Positions 1-9,082 of a DNA stretch of 64,000 bases are shown here, in pieces. The stretch comes from Rhizobium sophoriradicis (GTDB lineage: Bacteria > Pseudomonadota > Alphaproteobacteria > Rhizobiales > Rhizobiaceae): assembly GCF_003939025.1 (NCBI RefSeq), contig NZ_RQIH01000009.1:124001-188000 (forward strand), in the 5' to 3' direction. The notes under the pieces were generated by a model. That model searched no databases, had not been told where the DNA came from, and was given only the letters and a program-made list of their open reading frames with translations. Position numbers and translations under genes: made by a program. Within the stretch, counting starts at the first letter, position 1. Each line of letters begins with the position of its first letter.

Positions 1-1617
1 GCCGAGTTGACCGTGAGCCCGGGCCTTCATCGCTACGTCTTCACCTACACGACCAATCGCCAGATCCGTTATTTCGACGATCATGACGAACTCTACTGGA
101 ATGTCACCGGCAATGGCTGGCTCTTCCCGATCCGCTCGGTCACCGCGACGGTAAAGCTGCCGCCTGGTGTCGGCGCCACCGGGACGACTTTTTTCACCGG
201 CCCGAAGGGCGCGACGGAAAAGAATGCCCGCGTCAGCCAAACCGCAGCCGGCATTGTCTTTTCCACCACCGCAACGCTCCACCCCAGTGACGGCCTGACT
301 TTCGCGATCCGCATGCCGAAAGGGTCGATCGATCCGCCGACCAAGGATATGGAGAGCACATGGTGGCTGAAGGATAACCGCGATTATTTCATCGGCTTCG
401 GCGGCCTGATCCTGGTTTTCGGCTATTATGCGAGATCATGGCTGAAGGTCGGCCGCGATCCCGCCCGCGGTGTCGTCGTGCCGCGCTGGGATGCGCCGGA
501 GGGCATCTCGCCGGCCTTGGTCAACTATATCAACAATAAGGGCTTTTCCGGTGGGGGCTGGACCGCGCTTGCCGCAACCGCCCTCGATCTGGCTGTCCGC
601 GGTTACGTCAAGCTCGAAGATCTCAAGAACTCGATCACCATACGCGGCACCGGCAGACCGCTCGACAGGCAAAAATTGCAGGCCGGCGAAACCGAACTCC
701 TGAAAGCCGCCGGCGCCGCAGGCAGGACGCTGACGATCGACAAAGCCAATGGCGAGCATGTGAAATCGGTGGGTCAAGCCTTCCGCTCGGCGATCGAGAA
801 GGAACACCGCGGCAAATATTACAATTCCAACATCGGCTACACTATCGGCGGCATCGCGCTCAGTGCCGTCTTCCTGGCGGCGCCGTTCATTGTCGGGTCG
901 CTGGAGCCCGATACGGTCGTGCTGATGCTCATTCCGGTCGCCATCTCGGCCTTCATTGCCGTCTTCGTCGCCAGGTTCACCCGGCTGCTTTATCGCGGCA
1001 GGTCGCTGTTCGGCAGGATCGTCGCACTCGTGGTGACATCAATTATTGTTTTCGCCGGGGTCAGCATCCTTCTGCTCAGCGTACTCTCCTTTGCCTCGTC
1101 GCTCGTGGAGTTGCACGAGACTCCGATGCTCTTTGCGATCGGCGGCATCGTGCTGCTCAACATCCTCTATTTCTTCATTATGGGCGCGCCGACCCCGCTC
1201 GGCGCCAGGATGATGGACGGCATTGACGGCCTGCGGCAATATCTGACGCTTGCCGAGAAGGACCGCATGAACATGGCGGGCGCGCCTGAAATGTCGCCGC
1301 AGCATTTCGAGACGCTGCTGCCCTACGCCGTGGCTTTGGGCGTCGAAAAACCGTGGTCGCGCACTTTTGAGACCTGGCTTGCGGCCGCTGCCGCCGGCGC
1401 GGCCGCGGCCTATGATCCCTCCTGGTACTCCGGCGATTTCGACAGCGGCAGCTTCTCCGACCACGTCGGCGGCTTCTCCTCGTCGATGGCCTCGACCATT
1501 GCTTCGACGATACCCTCGCCGCCGTCGAGTTCATCCTCCGGTTTTTCCAGTGGCGGCTTCTCCGGCGGCGGCTTCTCCGGCGGCGGTGGCGGAGGCGGGG
1601 GTGGCGGCGGCTGGTAA
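1..1617 (+). CDS. DUF2207 family membrane protein (5' end outside window)
   Basis: The frame is open from base 1 to the TAA at 1617, so the N-terminus lies upstream. The visible 538 codons start inside an extracytoplasmic beta-rich region. A first membrane helix follows near the codons at 385-450, then three more hydrophobic helices between about 840 and 1190. The tail is rich in Ser and Gly and ends in a long glycine run before a terminal Trp. This matches the DUF2207 predicted membrane protein family, whose members typically end in such a glycine-rich tail. The biochemical role is unknown. The family assignment is fairly secure; the true start cannot be seen. purD follows 66 bases downstream on the same strand. 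Confidence 0.8.
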   Translation, partial: AELTVSPGLHRYVFTYTTNRQIRYFDDHDELYWNVTGNGWLFPIRSVTATVKLPPGVGATGTTFFTGPKGATEKNARVSQTAAGIVFSTTATLHPSDGLTFAIRMPKGSIDPPTKDMESTWWLKDNRDYFIGFGGLILVFGYYARSWLKVGRDPARGVVVPRWDAPEGISPALVNYINNKGFSGGGWTALAATALDLAVRGYVKLEDLKNSITIRGTGRPLDRQKLQAGETELLKAAGAAGRTLTIDKANGEHVKSVGQAFRSAIEKEHRGKYYNSNIGYTIGGIALSAVFLAAPFIVGSLEPDTVVLMLIPVAISAFIAVFVARFTRLLYRGRSLFGRIVALVVTSIIVFAGVSILLLSVLSFASSLVELHETPMLFAIGGIVLLNILYFFIMGAPTPLGARMMDGIDGLRQYLTLAEKDRMNMAGAPEMSPQHFETLLPYAVALGVEKPWSRTFETWLAAAAAGAAAAYDPSWYSGDFDSGSFSDHVGGFSSSMASTIASTIPSPPSSSSSGFSSGGFSGGGFSGGGGGGGGGGGW

Positions 1618-1683
1618 GCTTTCTCGCTTGACCTTTCCGCCCTTGGCCCTTAACCGCCTGACGGAACAGGAAAGGGGTCGCGC

Positions 1684-2955
1684 ATGAAGGTTCTGTTGAT
1701 CGGATCGGGCGGACGCGAGCACGCGCTCGCCTGGAAGCTGGCGCAATCGCCGTTGATGAGCGAGTTCTACGCCGCCCCCGGCAATCCCGGCATCGGCGAA
1801 CACGCTGTCCTCGTGCCGGTCGATGTCGAGGATCATGAAGCTGTGGCTGCCTTCTGCAGGGAGAAGGCGATCGATTTCGTCGTCGTCGGGCCAGAAGCGC
1901 CGCTCGTTGCCGGCCTCGCCGACCGGCTGCGCGCCGATGGACTGGCGGTCTTCGGTCCCTCCGCCGCCGCCGCCCAGCTCGAAGGCTCCAAGGGCTTCAC
2001 CAAGGATATTTGCGCCCGCTACGGCATCCCCACCGGAGCCTATCAGCGCTTCAACAATGCGCCGAAGGCCAAAGCCTATATCCGCGCTCAGGGCGCGCCG
2101 ATCGTCGTCAAGGCAGACGGTCTGGCCGCCGGCAAGGGTGTGACTGTTGCGATGACCCTGGACGAGGCGTTTGCTGCCGTCGACGACTGTTTCGAGGGCG
2201 CTTTTGGTGCCGCGGGCGCCGAAGTCGTCGTCGAAGCCTATCTCGATGGCGAGGAGGCAAGCTTCTTCTGCCTCTGCGACGGCAAGAACGCTCTGCCGCT
2301 TGCAACCGCCCAGGATCACAAGCGGGTGGGCGAGGGCGATACCGGCATCAATACCGGCGGCATGGGCGCCTATTCGCCGGCACCCGTGATGACCACCGAA
2401 ATGGTCGAGCGCACCATGAAGGAGATCATCGAGCCGACGATGCGCGGCATGGCCGAGAGTGGTCATCCCTTCTCCGGCGTGTTCTTTGCCGGATTGATGA
2501 TCACCGACAAGGGACCGGAGCTCATCGAATACAATGTCCGTTTCGGTGATCCGGAATGCCAGGTGCTGATGATGCGGCTGAAGAGCGATCTGCTGCCGCT
2601 GCTGCTCGCCACCGCCAACGGCACGCTTGATCAGGTCAGCGCCGAATGGAGCAACGATCCGGCCCTGACCGTGGTCATGGCCTCGAAGGGCTATCCCGGC
2701 GCTTACGAGAAGAACACGCCGATCCTGGCGCTGCCCGAGGCAGCGGACGGCGAGAAAGTGTTTCATGCCGGCACGGGCCTGAAGGACGGTGTACTGGTGG
2801 CAACCGGCGGCCGCGTGCTGAACGTCACCGCGACGGGCGGCACGGTCGCCGAAGCAAGCACACGCGCCTACGCCCTGCTCGACAAGGTCCGCTGGGATAA
2901 CGGCTTCTGCCGGCGCGACATCGGCTGGCGGGCGATCGAGCGTGAAAAGGCCTGA
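1684..2955 (+). CDS. purD: Phosphoribosylamine--glycine ligase
   Basis: The 423-residue protein is full length for PurD (GAR synthetase), which joins phosphoribosylamine and glycine with ATP in step two of cytosolic purine synthesis. It opens with the family's [20 protein letters not shown] nucleotide-fold signature. An ATP-grasp domain follows ([13 protein letters not shown] near residue 140, then [11 protein letters not shown] near residue 285). The ATG at 1684 sits just after an AAGGGG-type ribosome site. It may be cotranscribed with the DUF2207 gene 66 bases upstream. A 1,431-base antisense frame over it is a GC-rich shadow. Confidence 0.97.
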   Translation: MKVLLIGSGGREHALAWKLAQSPLMSEFYAAPGNPGIGEHAVLVPVDVEDHEAVAAFCREKAIDFVVVGPEAPLVAGLADRLRADGLAVFGPSAAAAQLEGSKGFTKDICARYGIPTGAYQRFNNAPKAKAYIRAQGAPIVVKADGLAAGKGVTVAMTLDEAFAAVDDCFEGAFGAAGAEVVVEAYLDGEEASFFCLCDGKNALPLATAQDHKRVGEGDTGINTGGMGAYSPAPVMTTEMVERTMKEIIEPTMRGMAESGHPFSGVFFAGLMITDKGPELIEYNVRFGDPECQVLMMRLKSDLLPLLLATANGTLDQVSAEWSNDPALTVVMASKGYPGAYEKNTPILALPEAADGEKVFHAGTGLKDGVLVATGGRVLNVTATGGTVAEASTRAYALLDKVRWDNGFCRRDIGWRAIEREKA

Positions 2956-3060
2956 TATCACGTATAAACCGGCGCCTTCGTTAAATTTTTACCCTTTCCC
3001 CTGACGGGATGGAAACAAAGCTGCGTTATACCGCTGTCATAGTGAGACGGAGCAGCCTTC

Positions 3061-3525
3061 ATGCGTCAGATTTTCCTCGGTGCGGCAATCCTGCTGATGG
3101 CGGGTTCGGCAATGGCCTCCTCGATCGAGGTGATCGGCCAGGCTGCGCCGCGCGCTGCCGAGGGCAGCATCGTCACCGAAAGCTGCGCCGACTGCCCGCC
3201 GCTGCAGGTCGAGGTTGCCAAAAAGGATTATACGGTGCCGGAGCTTAAGCCCGGCGCCGTGCAGGCGACCGAGATTCGCGATGTCGGCGGCGAAAAGAAG
3301 ATCTATCGCACCGAAAGCTGGATGGGCGGCTCGCCCGTGGTCTTCGTCAGCAAGGCGACCCCGGAAGCGATGATGGCCGCCGCGCCGCCGGCTCCGCCTG
3401 CCGAAGGCGTCGATATGAATGCGACGACTGCGGCCGTCATCGGCGGCGACGACAAGCCTGTTGCCGCCGGCATGGCGGAACAACCGGCGACCCTCAACGT
3501 TTCCGATTTCAAGCTGCGTTTCTGA
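3061..3525 (+). CDS. Small secreted protein, possibly HPE1-like
   Basis: This encodes 154 residues with a clear Sec signal peptide (MRQIFLGAAILLMAGSAMAS), so it should be periplasmic or secreted. The mature part has a SCADCPPLQVE segment with a possible CxxC pair, a charged middle, and an Ala/Pro-rich linker. It resembles short rhizobial proteins annotated as plant virulence effector HPE1-like, but that name comes from memory and says little about function. It stands alone between purD and a region of strong hairpins. The ATG at 3061 is preceded by a GGAG-like site. Confidence 0.65.
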   Translation: MRQIFLGAAILLMAGSAMASSIEVIGQAAPRAAEGSIVTESCADCPPLQVEVAKKDYTVPELKPGAVQATEIRDVGGEKKIYRTESWMGGSPVVFVSKATPEAMMAAAPPAPPAEGVDMNATTAAVIGGDDKPVAAGMAEQPATLNVSDFKLRF

Positions 3526-3885
3526 AACAATTCCCGTTTTGCGTCCGGCTTGAAGACAAAGTTCCCTGCCCCGCCTGATCAAGGTTTCGATCGTTTGGGG
3601 TTCCACCACCGGTGGATCGAATGCACCCTCGATGAGCAGCGAGGGTGCATTCATGTTTTGACGGCAGGTAAAATCGAATGCAATTTTACCCCTGGATTTT
3701 TAGGGAAAACCCTATCGAGAACAGCTAAATTAAAGATTTCTTATGGGGTGAGCATTAATGGTTACTTACCCGGTCGCAGCATGTTGTTTTTAGCAGCGGT
3801 AGACGCGTCGTCTTGTTTGGCGCGCTCGCACAGGCGGTAGAAGACCGCACCGGAATGAATCCCACCATTCCCGTTGCGAGGCGTC
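3526..3885. other. Noncoding region with a series of strong hairpins
   Basis: This 360-base gap has no credible gene. It holds a 10-base perfect palindrome (CCACCGGTGG, 3606-3615), a 13-base-pair stem (3619-3652), an 8-base-pair stem (GGTAAAAT at 3667-3674 with ATTTTACC at 3683-3690), and then AT-rich DNA. The AT-rich part probably contains the promoter of the chemoreceptor at 3886. The hairpins could end the upstream transcript or belong to a small RNA. Confidence 0.6.
3619..3658 (+). terminator. Perfect 13-bp stem, likely terminator
   Basis: GAATGCACCCTCG (3619-3631) pairs perfectly with CGAGGGTGCATTC (3640-3652) around an 8-base loop. Only a short T-rich stretch (ATGTTTTG) follows. It lies about 95 bases after the stop at 3525. 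Termination is the simplest reading; an RNA element is possible. Confidence 0.55.
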
Positions 3886-5709
3886 ATGAAAAATCTGAAA
3901 ATATCCAAACAGCTCATAGTGCTGGTCGCCGGACTGATGATCGCCTTCGCGGTCGCCACGTCCCTGCAGATCCGCTCCTCGGTCGGTGCGATATACAAGG
4001 AGCGTTACGACATGCTCCGCGCCGAGGTTCAGTCGGCGATCTCCATTCTCAAGCTCTACCAGGCCAAGGTGACGGCAGGCGAGATGACTCTGGAAGACGC
4101 CCAGAAGCAGGCCTACACCACCGTCAACGGCATGAAATACGACCCAGACGGCTATTTTTTCGGTTATAGCTACGACGTCAAGATGATGTTCCACTACGAC
4201 GCCGCGAAAGTCGGGCAGAACCTGAAGGGCCAGCCGGACAGCAAGGGCAAGCTCTATCGCGAAGAGTTGGTGAAGCTCGGGCAGCAAGGCGGCGGTCTCG
4301 TCGAATTTTATTCCACCAGCAAACCGGGCCAGCCCGCCGGTGATTTCCGCAAGACGGCCTATGGACAGGCCTTCGAACCCTGGAAGGTCGTCGTCGTCAC
4401 CGGCGTCTACATGGATGATCTCGATGCTCAGGTAAACAGCACGATCCTGACCGCATTGACCGGCAGTATCGTTCTGTTCTTTCTTGCCATGACGGCCGCC
4501 TACATCGTCATCCGCGGCATTTCCGGCCCCCTCAACAACGTCCATGCTGCCCTGAAGGCAGTAGCCGAGGAGGACGTTTCCATCGCCATTCCGCACACCG
4601 CCATGAACAATGAAGTCGGGATGATGGCCAAGGCGACGTTGTCGCTGCAGGAAAAGATCAGGGAGCGCCATCAGATGTCGGATCGCGAGGCGGCCCAGCA
4701 GCTGGCGCTCGAAAACGAGCGCGAAAACAACCTTCGCCAGCAGCAGGACGAGGCGGCCCTCCAGGCCCGCGTGGTGACGACGATCGGCCAGGCTCTGGAG
4801 CTGATCGCCCGCGGCGATCTCACCGTCCGCTGCGCCGAACTTGGCCAGAAATACGCCGCCCTTCGCGACAATTTCAACGATGCGCTGTCGCATCTCGAAG
4901 CCGCCATGGCCAAGGTCAGCGCCAAGGGCACCGATATCGGCACGAGCAAGGAAGAGATCCGCCGCGCCTCCAACGAGCTCTCGCAGCGCACCGAGCGCCA
5001 GGCCGCCAGCCTGGAAGAGACGTCTGCCGCCCTCGACGAGCTCACCGTCGCCGTCCGCCAGACGGCCGATGGCGCTCATGAGGCAAGCAAGCGCGTCCAC
5101 GCCGTCAGCACCGAGGCCACCCATAGCGATGCGATCGTCGGCCAGGCGATCGAGGCGATGAGCGGGATCGAGAAATCATCGTCGGAGATCACCAAGATTA
5201 TTGGCGTCATCGACGAGATCGCCTTCCAGACCAACCTGCTGGCGCTGAATGCCGGCGTCGAGGCCGCTCGTGCCGGTGAAAGCGGCAAGGGGTTTGCGGT
5301 CGTAGCCCAGGAAGTGCGCGAGCTCGCCCAGCGCTCGGCCGCCGCGGCAAAGGAGATCAAGGACCAGATCGCCCGCTCCTCCAGCCAGGTCGACCATGGC
5401 GTCCGGCTGGTCGGCGAGGCAGGCGCGGCGCTGAAACGCATCTCCGACCAGGTCAAGGCGGCCAACGAGATTGTGGCCAAGATCGCCCACAGCGCCTCCG
5501 AACAGGACACGACGCTGCGCTCGATCTCCTCGTCGATGAACCAGCTCGACGCCGCCACCCAGCAGAATGCCGCCATGGCCGAAGAGACCACCGCCTCGGC
5601 CGAGACACTCGCCAGCGACACCGACGAACTGATCGACCTGATTCGCGGCTTCCGGGTCAATGACCAAAGCGCTGCCCCGACAATGCATCAGGGCCGCCGC
5701 GCCGCCTGA
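3886..5709 (+). CDS. Methyl-accepting chemotaxis protein, single-Cache sensor
   Basis: The protein has 607 residues from the ATG at 3886, which has a GAGG site four bases upstream; a TTG at 3874 is less likely. TM1 is at about residues 8-28. A periplasmic sCache_2-like sensor follows (GMKYDPDGYFFGYSYDVKMM) up to TM2 near 187-210. HAMP and the methyl-accepting coiled coil come next, and the conserved signalling tip ([20 protein letters not shown]) is near residue 440. It ends in GRRAA with no CheR/CheB-binding pentapeptide. It would couple a periplasmic ligand, perhaps a small organic acid, to CheA/CheW. The ligand is not predictable here. Confidence 0.93.
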   Translation: MKNLKISKQLIVLVAGLMIAFAVATSLQIRSSVGAIYKERYDMLRAEVQSAISILKLYQAKVTAGEMTLEDAQKQAYTTVNGMKYDPDGYFFGYSYDVKMMFHYDAAKVGQNLKGQPDSKGKLYREELVKLGQQGGGLVEFYSTSKPGQPAGDFRKTAYGQAFEPWKVVVVTGVYMDDLDAQVNSTILTALTGSIVLFFLAMTAAYIVIRGISGPLNNVHAALKAVAEEDVSIAIPHTAMNNEVGMMAKATLSLQEKIRERHQMSDREAAQQLALENERENNLRQQQDEAALQARVVTTIGQALELIARGDLTVRCAELGQKYAALRDNFNDALSHLEAAMAKVSAKGTDIGTSKEEIRRASNELSQRTERQAASLEETSAALDELTVAVRQTADGAHEASKRVHAVSTEATHSDAIVGQAIEAMSGIEKSSSEITKIIGVIDEIAFQTNLLALNAGVEAARAGESGKGFAVVAQEVRELAQRSAAAAKEIKDQIARSSSQVDHGVRLVGEAGAALKRISDQVKAANEIVAKIAHSASEQDTTLRSISSSMNQLDAATQQNAAMAEETTASAETLASDTDELIDLIRGFRVNDQSAAPTMHQGRRAA

Positions 5710-5751
5710 ACGGCGCGCGGGCGACCGGGTTTTTTCATCAGCAAAGCCTCA

Positions 5752-5785
5752 GCGGCCGTCGGGTTTCCGGCGGCCGTGCCTTTTT
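5752..5785 (+). terminator. Rho-independent terminator after chemoreceptor gene
   Basis: CGGCCG-T-CGG, a TTT loop, then CCG-G-CGGCCG forms a strong hairpin followed by TGCCTTTTT. It ends seven bases before the stop of the convergent DUF523 gene. Confidence 0.75.
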
Positions 5786-5791
5786 GGAAGA

Positions 5792-6280
5792 TCACTCGGA
5801 AACGAGCTCGACCAGTCGCTCTATTTCGCGATCGGAAAACACCTCGATACCGGCCGCCTTCAGCGCGGCGGCCGTCACGCCATTGCCGGCCTGCTTACGG
5901 CCGGAAAAACTGCCGTCATAGATGAAGTCCGAGCCACAGGACGGGCTGCCGTCGATGAGCAGGGCATAGCGGCAGCCGGTTTGCCGTGCGAGCGCCACGG
6001 CATTTTCCGCCGCCTGCAGAAACTCTGCCGTCACATCGCCGCCGGTCAGCTCGACGACCCGAGCTGTGCCGGCCAGCACCTCTTCGCCCGTTGCCGCGCC
6101 GGCGATCTCCGCCGGCGGCCGCGGCACCGGCATGCCCGCCGACATTTCCGGACAGATCGTCACCAGCCGCCCCTCGGCGCGCCAGCGCTCGATCGCGGGA
6201 TGCACCAACGGCTTCGCCCGCCCGTCATAGCGGACGGCGTGGCCCATAAGGCAGGCGCTGACGAGAATCCTATTTTGCAT
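5792..6280 (-). CDS. DUF523 domain protein
   Basis: The start chosen is the ATG at 6280 (MQNRILVSACLMG), where DUF523 proteins normally begin; an upstream extension to 6340 runs into repeat DNA. The 162 residues carry the family landmarks SACLMGHAVRYDG near the N-terminus, CPEMSAGMPVPRPPAE in the middle, and IDGSPSCGS near residue 112. Conserved cysteines suggest metal or sulfur chemistry, but no function is established for the family. It is convergent with the chemoreceptor gene. Confidence 0.85.
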   Translation of the reverse strand: MQNRILVSACLMGHAVRYDGRAKPLVHPAIERWRAEGRLVTICPEMSAGMPVPRPPAEIAGAATGEEVLAGTARVVELTGGDVTAEFLQAAENAVALARQTGCRYALLIDGSPSCGSDFIYDGSFSGRKQAGNGVTAAALKAAGIEVFSDREIERLVELVSE

Positions 6281-6359
6281 GCCTGTTTGATAACGCCACG
6301 GCGGAGATAATGCCAGTGTCGGGGTGGGCGGGTTGTTCAATAGGTAGCGAACCGTATCC

Positions 6360-6498
6360 GCCCCTCATCCGCCTGCCGGCACCTTCTCCCCGCCTGCGGG
6401 GAGAAGGGACTAGCGGCTACCTTTCTGTTCCTCGTTCACCTTCCGTAGGGCACGTCCCCTCTCCCCGCGGGCGGGGAGAGGGTTAGGGTGAGGGGCAG
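6360..6498. repeat. RIME-like intergenic mosaic repeat, copy A
   Basis: The element starts CCCCTCATCCGCCTGCCGGC and ends GGGTTAGGGTGAGGGGCAG. It contains two hairpins (CTCCCCGCCTGCGGGGAG and CTCCCCGCGGGCGGGGAG). It matches seven other copies in this window and fits the rhizobial intergenic mosaic element family. It separates DUF523 from glyS. Confidence 0.85.
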
Positions 6499-6544
6499 AT
6501 ATTTTGCGAGACCGCACTGCATCGACACTGGAAGAAGCCGAATA

Positions 6545-8659
6545 TCACCCCGAAATCTTCGAGAAATCCGCAACCGTTCCCGTCGCTTCTCGGATCAGCC
6601 GGAGCAAAGCGAGGCGGTTGGCGCGGATGGCGGCGTCCTCGTCGTTGACCAGCACCTCTTCGAAGAAGCGGTCGACCGGGCCGCGCAGCTTGGACAGAGC
6701 TTCCATCGCCGAGCGGAAATCTTCCCCGGCCACGGCATCCGCCGCATCCTTCGAGGCAGCTGATATGGCGGCGAACAGTTCCTTCTCGGCGTCGAGCTTC
6801 AGGAGTGCCGGCGATACGCCGTCGGCAATGACCGTGCCCTTCTTTTCCTCGGCGGCGAGCAGTTGCGTCGCGCGCTTGGTGCCGGCAAGCAGGTTCTTGC
6901 CGTCTTCCGAGGTGATGAAGGCCGTCAGCGCTTCGACGCGGCGCGCCACCATCAAGAGGTCGTCGGCATCGGGCGTCAGCACGGCGTCGATGAGATCGTG
7001 GCGGGCGCCCTGATCGCGCAGATAGACCTTGAGGCGGTCGTGGAAGAAGGAGAGCAGGTCGCCATCCCTTGTCGTCGCCAGCAGCGGCAGGCGAACCCTT
7101 CGCTCCAGCAGGATCCTGACGACGCCGAGGGCTGCCCGCCGCAGCGCAAACGGGTCCTTGGAGCCGGTCGGCTTTTCGTCGATCGCCCAGAAGCCGGTCA
7201 GCGTGTCGAGCTTGTCGGCAAGCGCCAGCGTGATCGCCGCCTTGTCTTCCGGCACCCGGTCGGACGGGCCTTGGGGCTTGTAGTGATCCTCGATGGCCGT
7301 AGCAACCGAGGCGTTTTCGCCCTGCAGCACCGCATATTTGCGGCCCATCAGGCCCTGCAGTTCGGGGAATTCGCCGACGGCTTCGGTGCGCAGATCGGCC
7401 TTGGCGAGCACGGCGGCGCGATCGGTGAGCGCCGCATCGGCGCCGGTGACGGCAGCCAATTCCTTGGCCAGCGCCCGGATGCGGGCGACACGCGCGCCCT
7501 GCGTGCCGAGCTTGGCATGGAAGGTCACGTCGAGAGCGTCGAGCTTGGCCATGCGCTGGTCGAGCGGCTTCTTCAGGTCGAGGCCGAACTTTGCCGCCGA
7601 AGCTGCGAGCGTTTCGAGATCCGGCAGGTTGCCCTGGTCGCGCTTCCAGAAATGCAGCGCGTCCGAAAGCCGGGCCCGCACCACCTTGCCGTTGCCGTGG
7701 ACGATTTCCTTGCCGCCGTCATGCGCTTGGATGTTGGAGACGAGGATGAACCGGTTCGACAGCGTCTCCTCGCCCTGCTTGCGCGTGACGAAGCACTTCT
7801 GATTGGTCTTGATCGTCAGCCGGATGATTTCCGAGGGGATGGAGAGGTAATCCTCTTCGAAGGAGCCCATCAGCACCTGCGGCCATTCGACGAGGCCGGA
7901 GACTTCCTCCAGCAAGCCTTCATCCTCCACCAGCTCCAGCCTGTTGGCAAAAGCGATATCGCGTGCGTCGTGCAGGATGATGTCCTTGCGCCGCTCGGCA
8001 TCGAGGATGACCTTGGCCTTTTCCAGGCTCGCCGCATAATCGTCGAAGCGCCGGACGGTGATCGCCTCGGGCGCATGGAAGCGGTGGCCGTAGGTGATGT
8101 TGGAGGCGGTGATGCCGTCGATCTCGAAGGGGATGACGGTGGTTTCCTCATGTTCGGGGCCGAAGGTGCAGACGATCGATTGCAGCGGCCGCACCCAGCG
8201 CAGCGCGCCGGACTTGGACGAGGCCTTGCCCCAGCGCATCGACTTCGGCCAGGGAAAATCACGGATGATGCCGGGCATCACCTCTGCGACGATCTCTTCC
8301 GCCGCGCGGCCGGGCTTGGAGATGACCGCGACGTAGAAATCGCCCTTCTTCGGATCGCTGACCACCTGCGCCTCGGAGACCGAGGAAAGGCCGGCGCCGC
8401 GCAGAAAACCTTCGATCGCCTTCTCATTGGCGTCGGTGCGCGGTCCCTTGCGCTCTTCGCGCACGTCGGCCGAGCGCGCCGTCAGGCCGTGAATGTCGAG
8501 CGCCAGCCGCCGCGGTGTCCAATATTCGCGCGCGCCCTCATAGGACAGACCCGCTTCGACAAGCGCATCGGTGACGAGCTTCTTCAGGTCGCCGGCAGCC
8601 TTGCGCTGCATGCGGGCCGGGATCTCTTCGGAGCGGAGTTCGAGAAGAAGGTTTGGCAT
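6545..8659 (-). CDS. glyS: Glycine--tRNA ligase, beta subunit
   Basis: The start is the ATG at 8659 ([20 protein letters not shown]), the standard GlyS N-terminus. The frame stays open for another kilobase upstream, but that part is not coding. The 704-residue length is normal for the beta subunit of the bacterial alpha2-beta2 enzyme, which charges tRNA-Gly. Typical segments include [26 protein letters not shown] and VALADKL-like helices, with a C-terminal anticodon-binding-type domain. The alpha subunit glyQ is not in this window, so the two are not immediately adjacent on the downstream side. Confidence 0.96.
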   Translation of the reverse strand: MPNLLLELRSEEIPARMQRKAAGDLKKLVTDALVEAGLSYEGAREYWTPRRLALDIHGLTARSADVREERKGPRTDANEKAIEGFLRGAGLSSVSEAQVVSDPKKGDFYVAVISKPGRAAEEIVAEVMPGIIRDFPWPKSMRWGKASSKSGALRWVRPLQSIVCTFGPEHEETTVIPFEIDGITASNITYGHRFHAPEAITVRRFDDYAASLEKAKVILDAERRKDIILHDARDIAFANRLELVEDEGLLEEVSGLVEWPQVLMGSFEEDYLSIPSEIIRLTIKTNQKCFVTRKQGEETLSNRFILVSNIQAHDGGKEIVHGNGKVVRARLSDALHFWKRDQGNLPDLETLAASAAKFGLDLKKPLDQRMAKLDALDVTFHAKLGTQGARVARIRALAKELAAVTGADAALTDRAAVLAKADLRTEAVGEFPELQGLMGRKYAVLQGENASVATAIEDHYKPQGPSDRVPEDKAAITLALADKLDTLTGFWAIDEKPTGSKDPFALRRAALGVVRILLERRVRLPLLATTRDGDLLSFFHDRLKVYLRDQGARHDLIDAVLTPDADDLLMVARRVEALTAFITSEDGKNLLAGTKRATQLLAAEEKKGTVIADGVSPALLKLDAEKELFAAISAASKDAADAVAGEDFRSAMEALSKLRGPVDRFFEEVLVNDEDAAIRANRLALLRLIREATGTVADFSKISG

Positions 8660-8778
8660 GTCACACTTTTCCTTGCGCCCGCGGGCAGGGCGATCCAAAA
8701 CGTTGCTTCTGCTATCAAAGAATGCCGCATCTGCACAACCGCAAAAACGGAAGAGAGCGAAGGGTAGGGGCGACCCTT

Positions 8779-8973
8779 CAGGCGTGTTGCCGTGTAGCCC
8801 CCTCATCTGCCTGCCGGCATCTTCTCCCCGAGGGGAGAAGGGATATGCCGCACCGCTTTTCCTCCATCGCAAAGGGCAGCGGCAAGCATAAGCCGCTGCC
8901 GCACCTCCCCTTCTACCCATCGGGGAGAAGGTGCCCGGCAGGGCGGATGAGGGGCCACACGGCAACACGCCTG
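8779..8973. repeat. RIME-like repeat, copy B, with long terminal inverted repeats
   Basis: The 28-base ends (starting CAGGCGTGTTGCCGTGT and finishing ACACGGCAACACGCCTG) are near-perfect inverted repeats. Inside are the usual CTTCTCCCC(G) hairpins and a second stem around GCAGCGGC and GCCGCTGC. It fills most of the gap between the divergent glyS and tex genes. Confidence 0.85.
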
Positions 8974-9082
8974 CCGATGATCCCCCAATCCAATAACTTG
9001 CGCTGTGGAAACCACAGTCGGGCATTGCCTTGCCGCTTTTCGCCGCTATGGTCCCGCAACTTTCGTCGACACAGGAAATCCC

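Noticed and set aside
6281..9082. glyQ next to glyS
   Set aside because: The flanking sequence holds only repeats and other genes; the alpha-subunit gene is not in the window.
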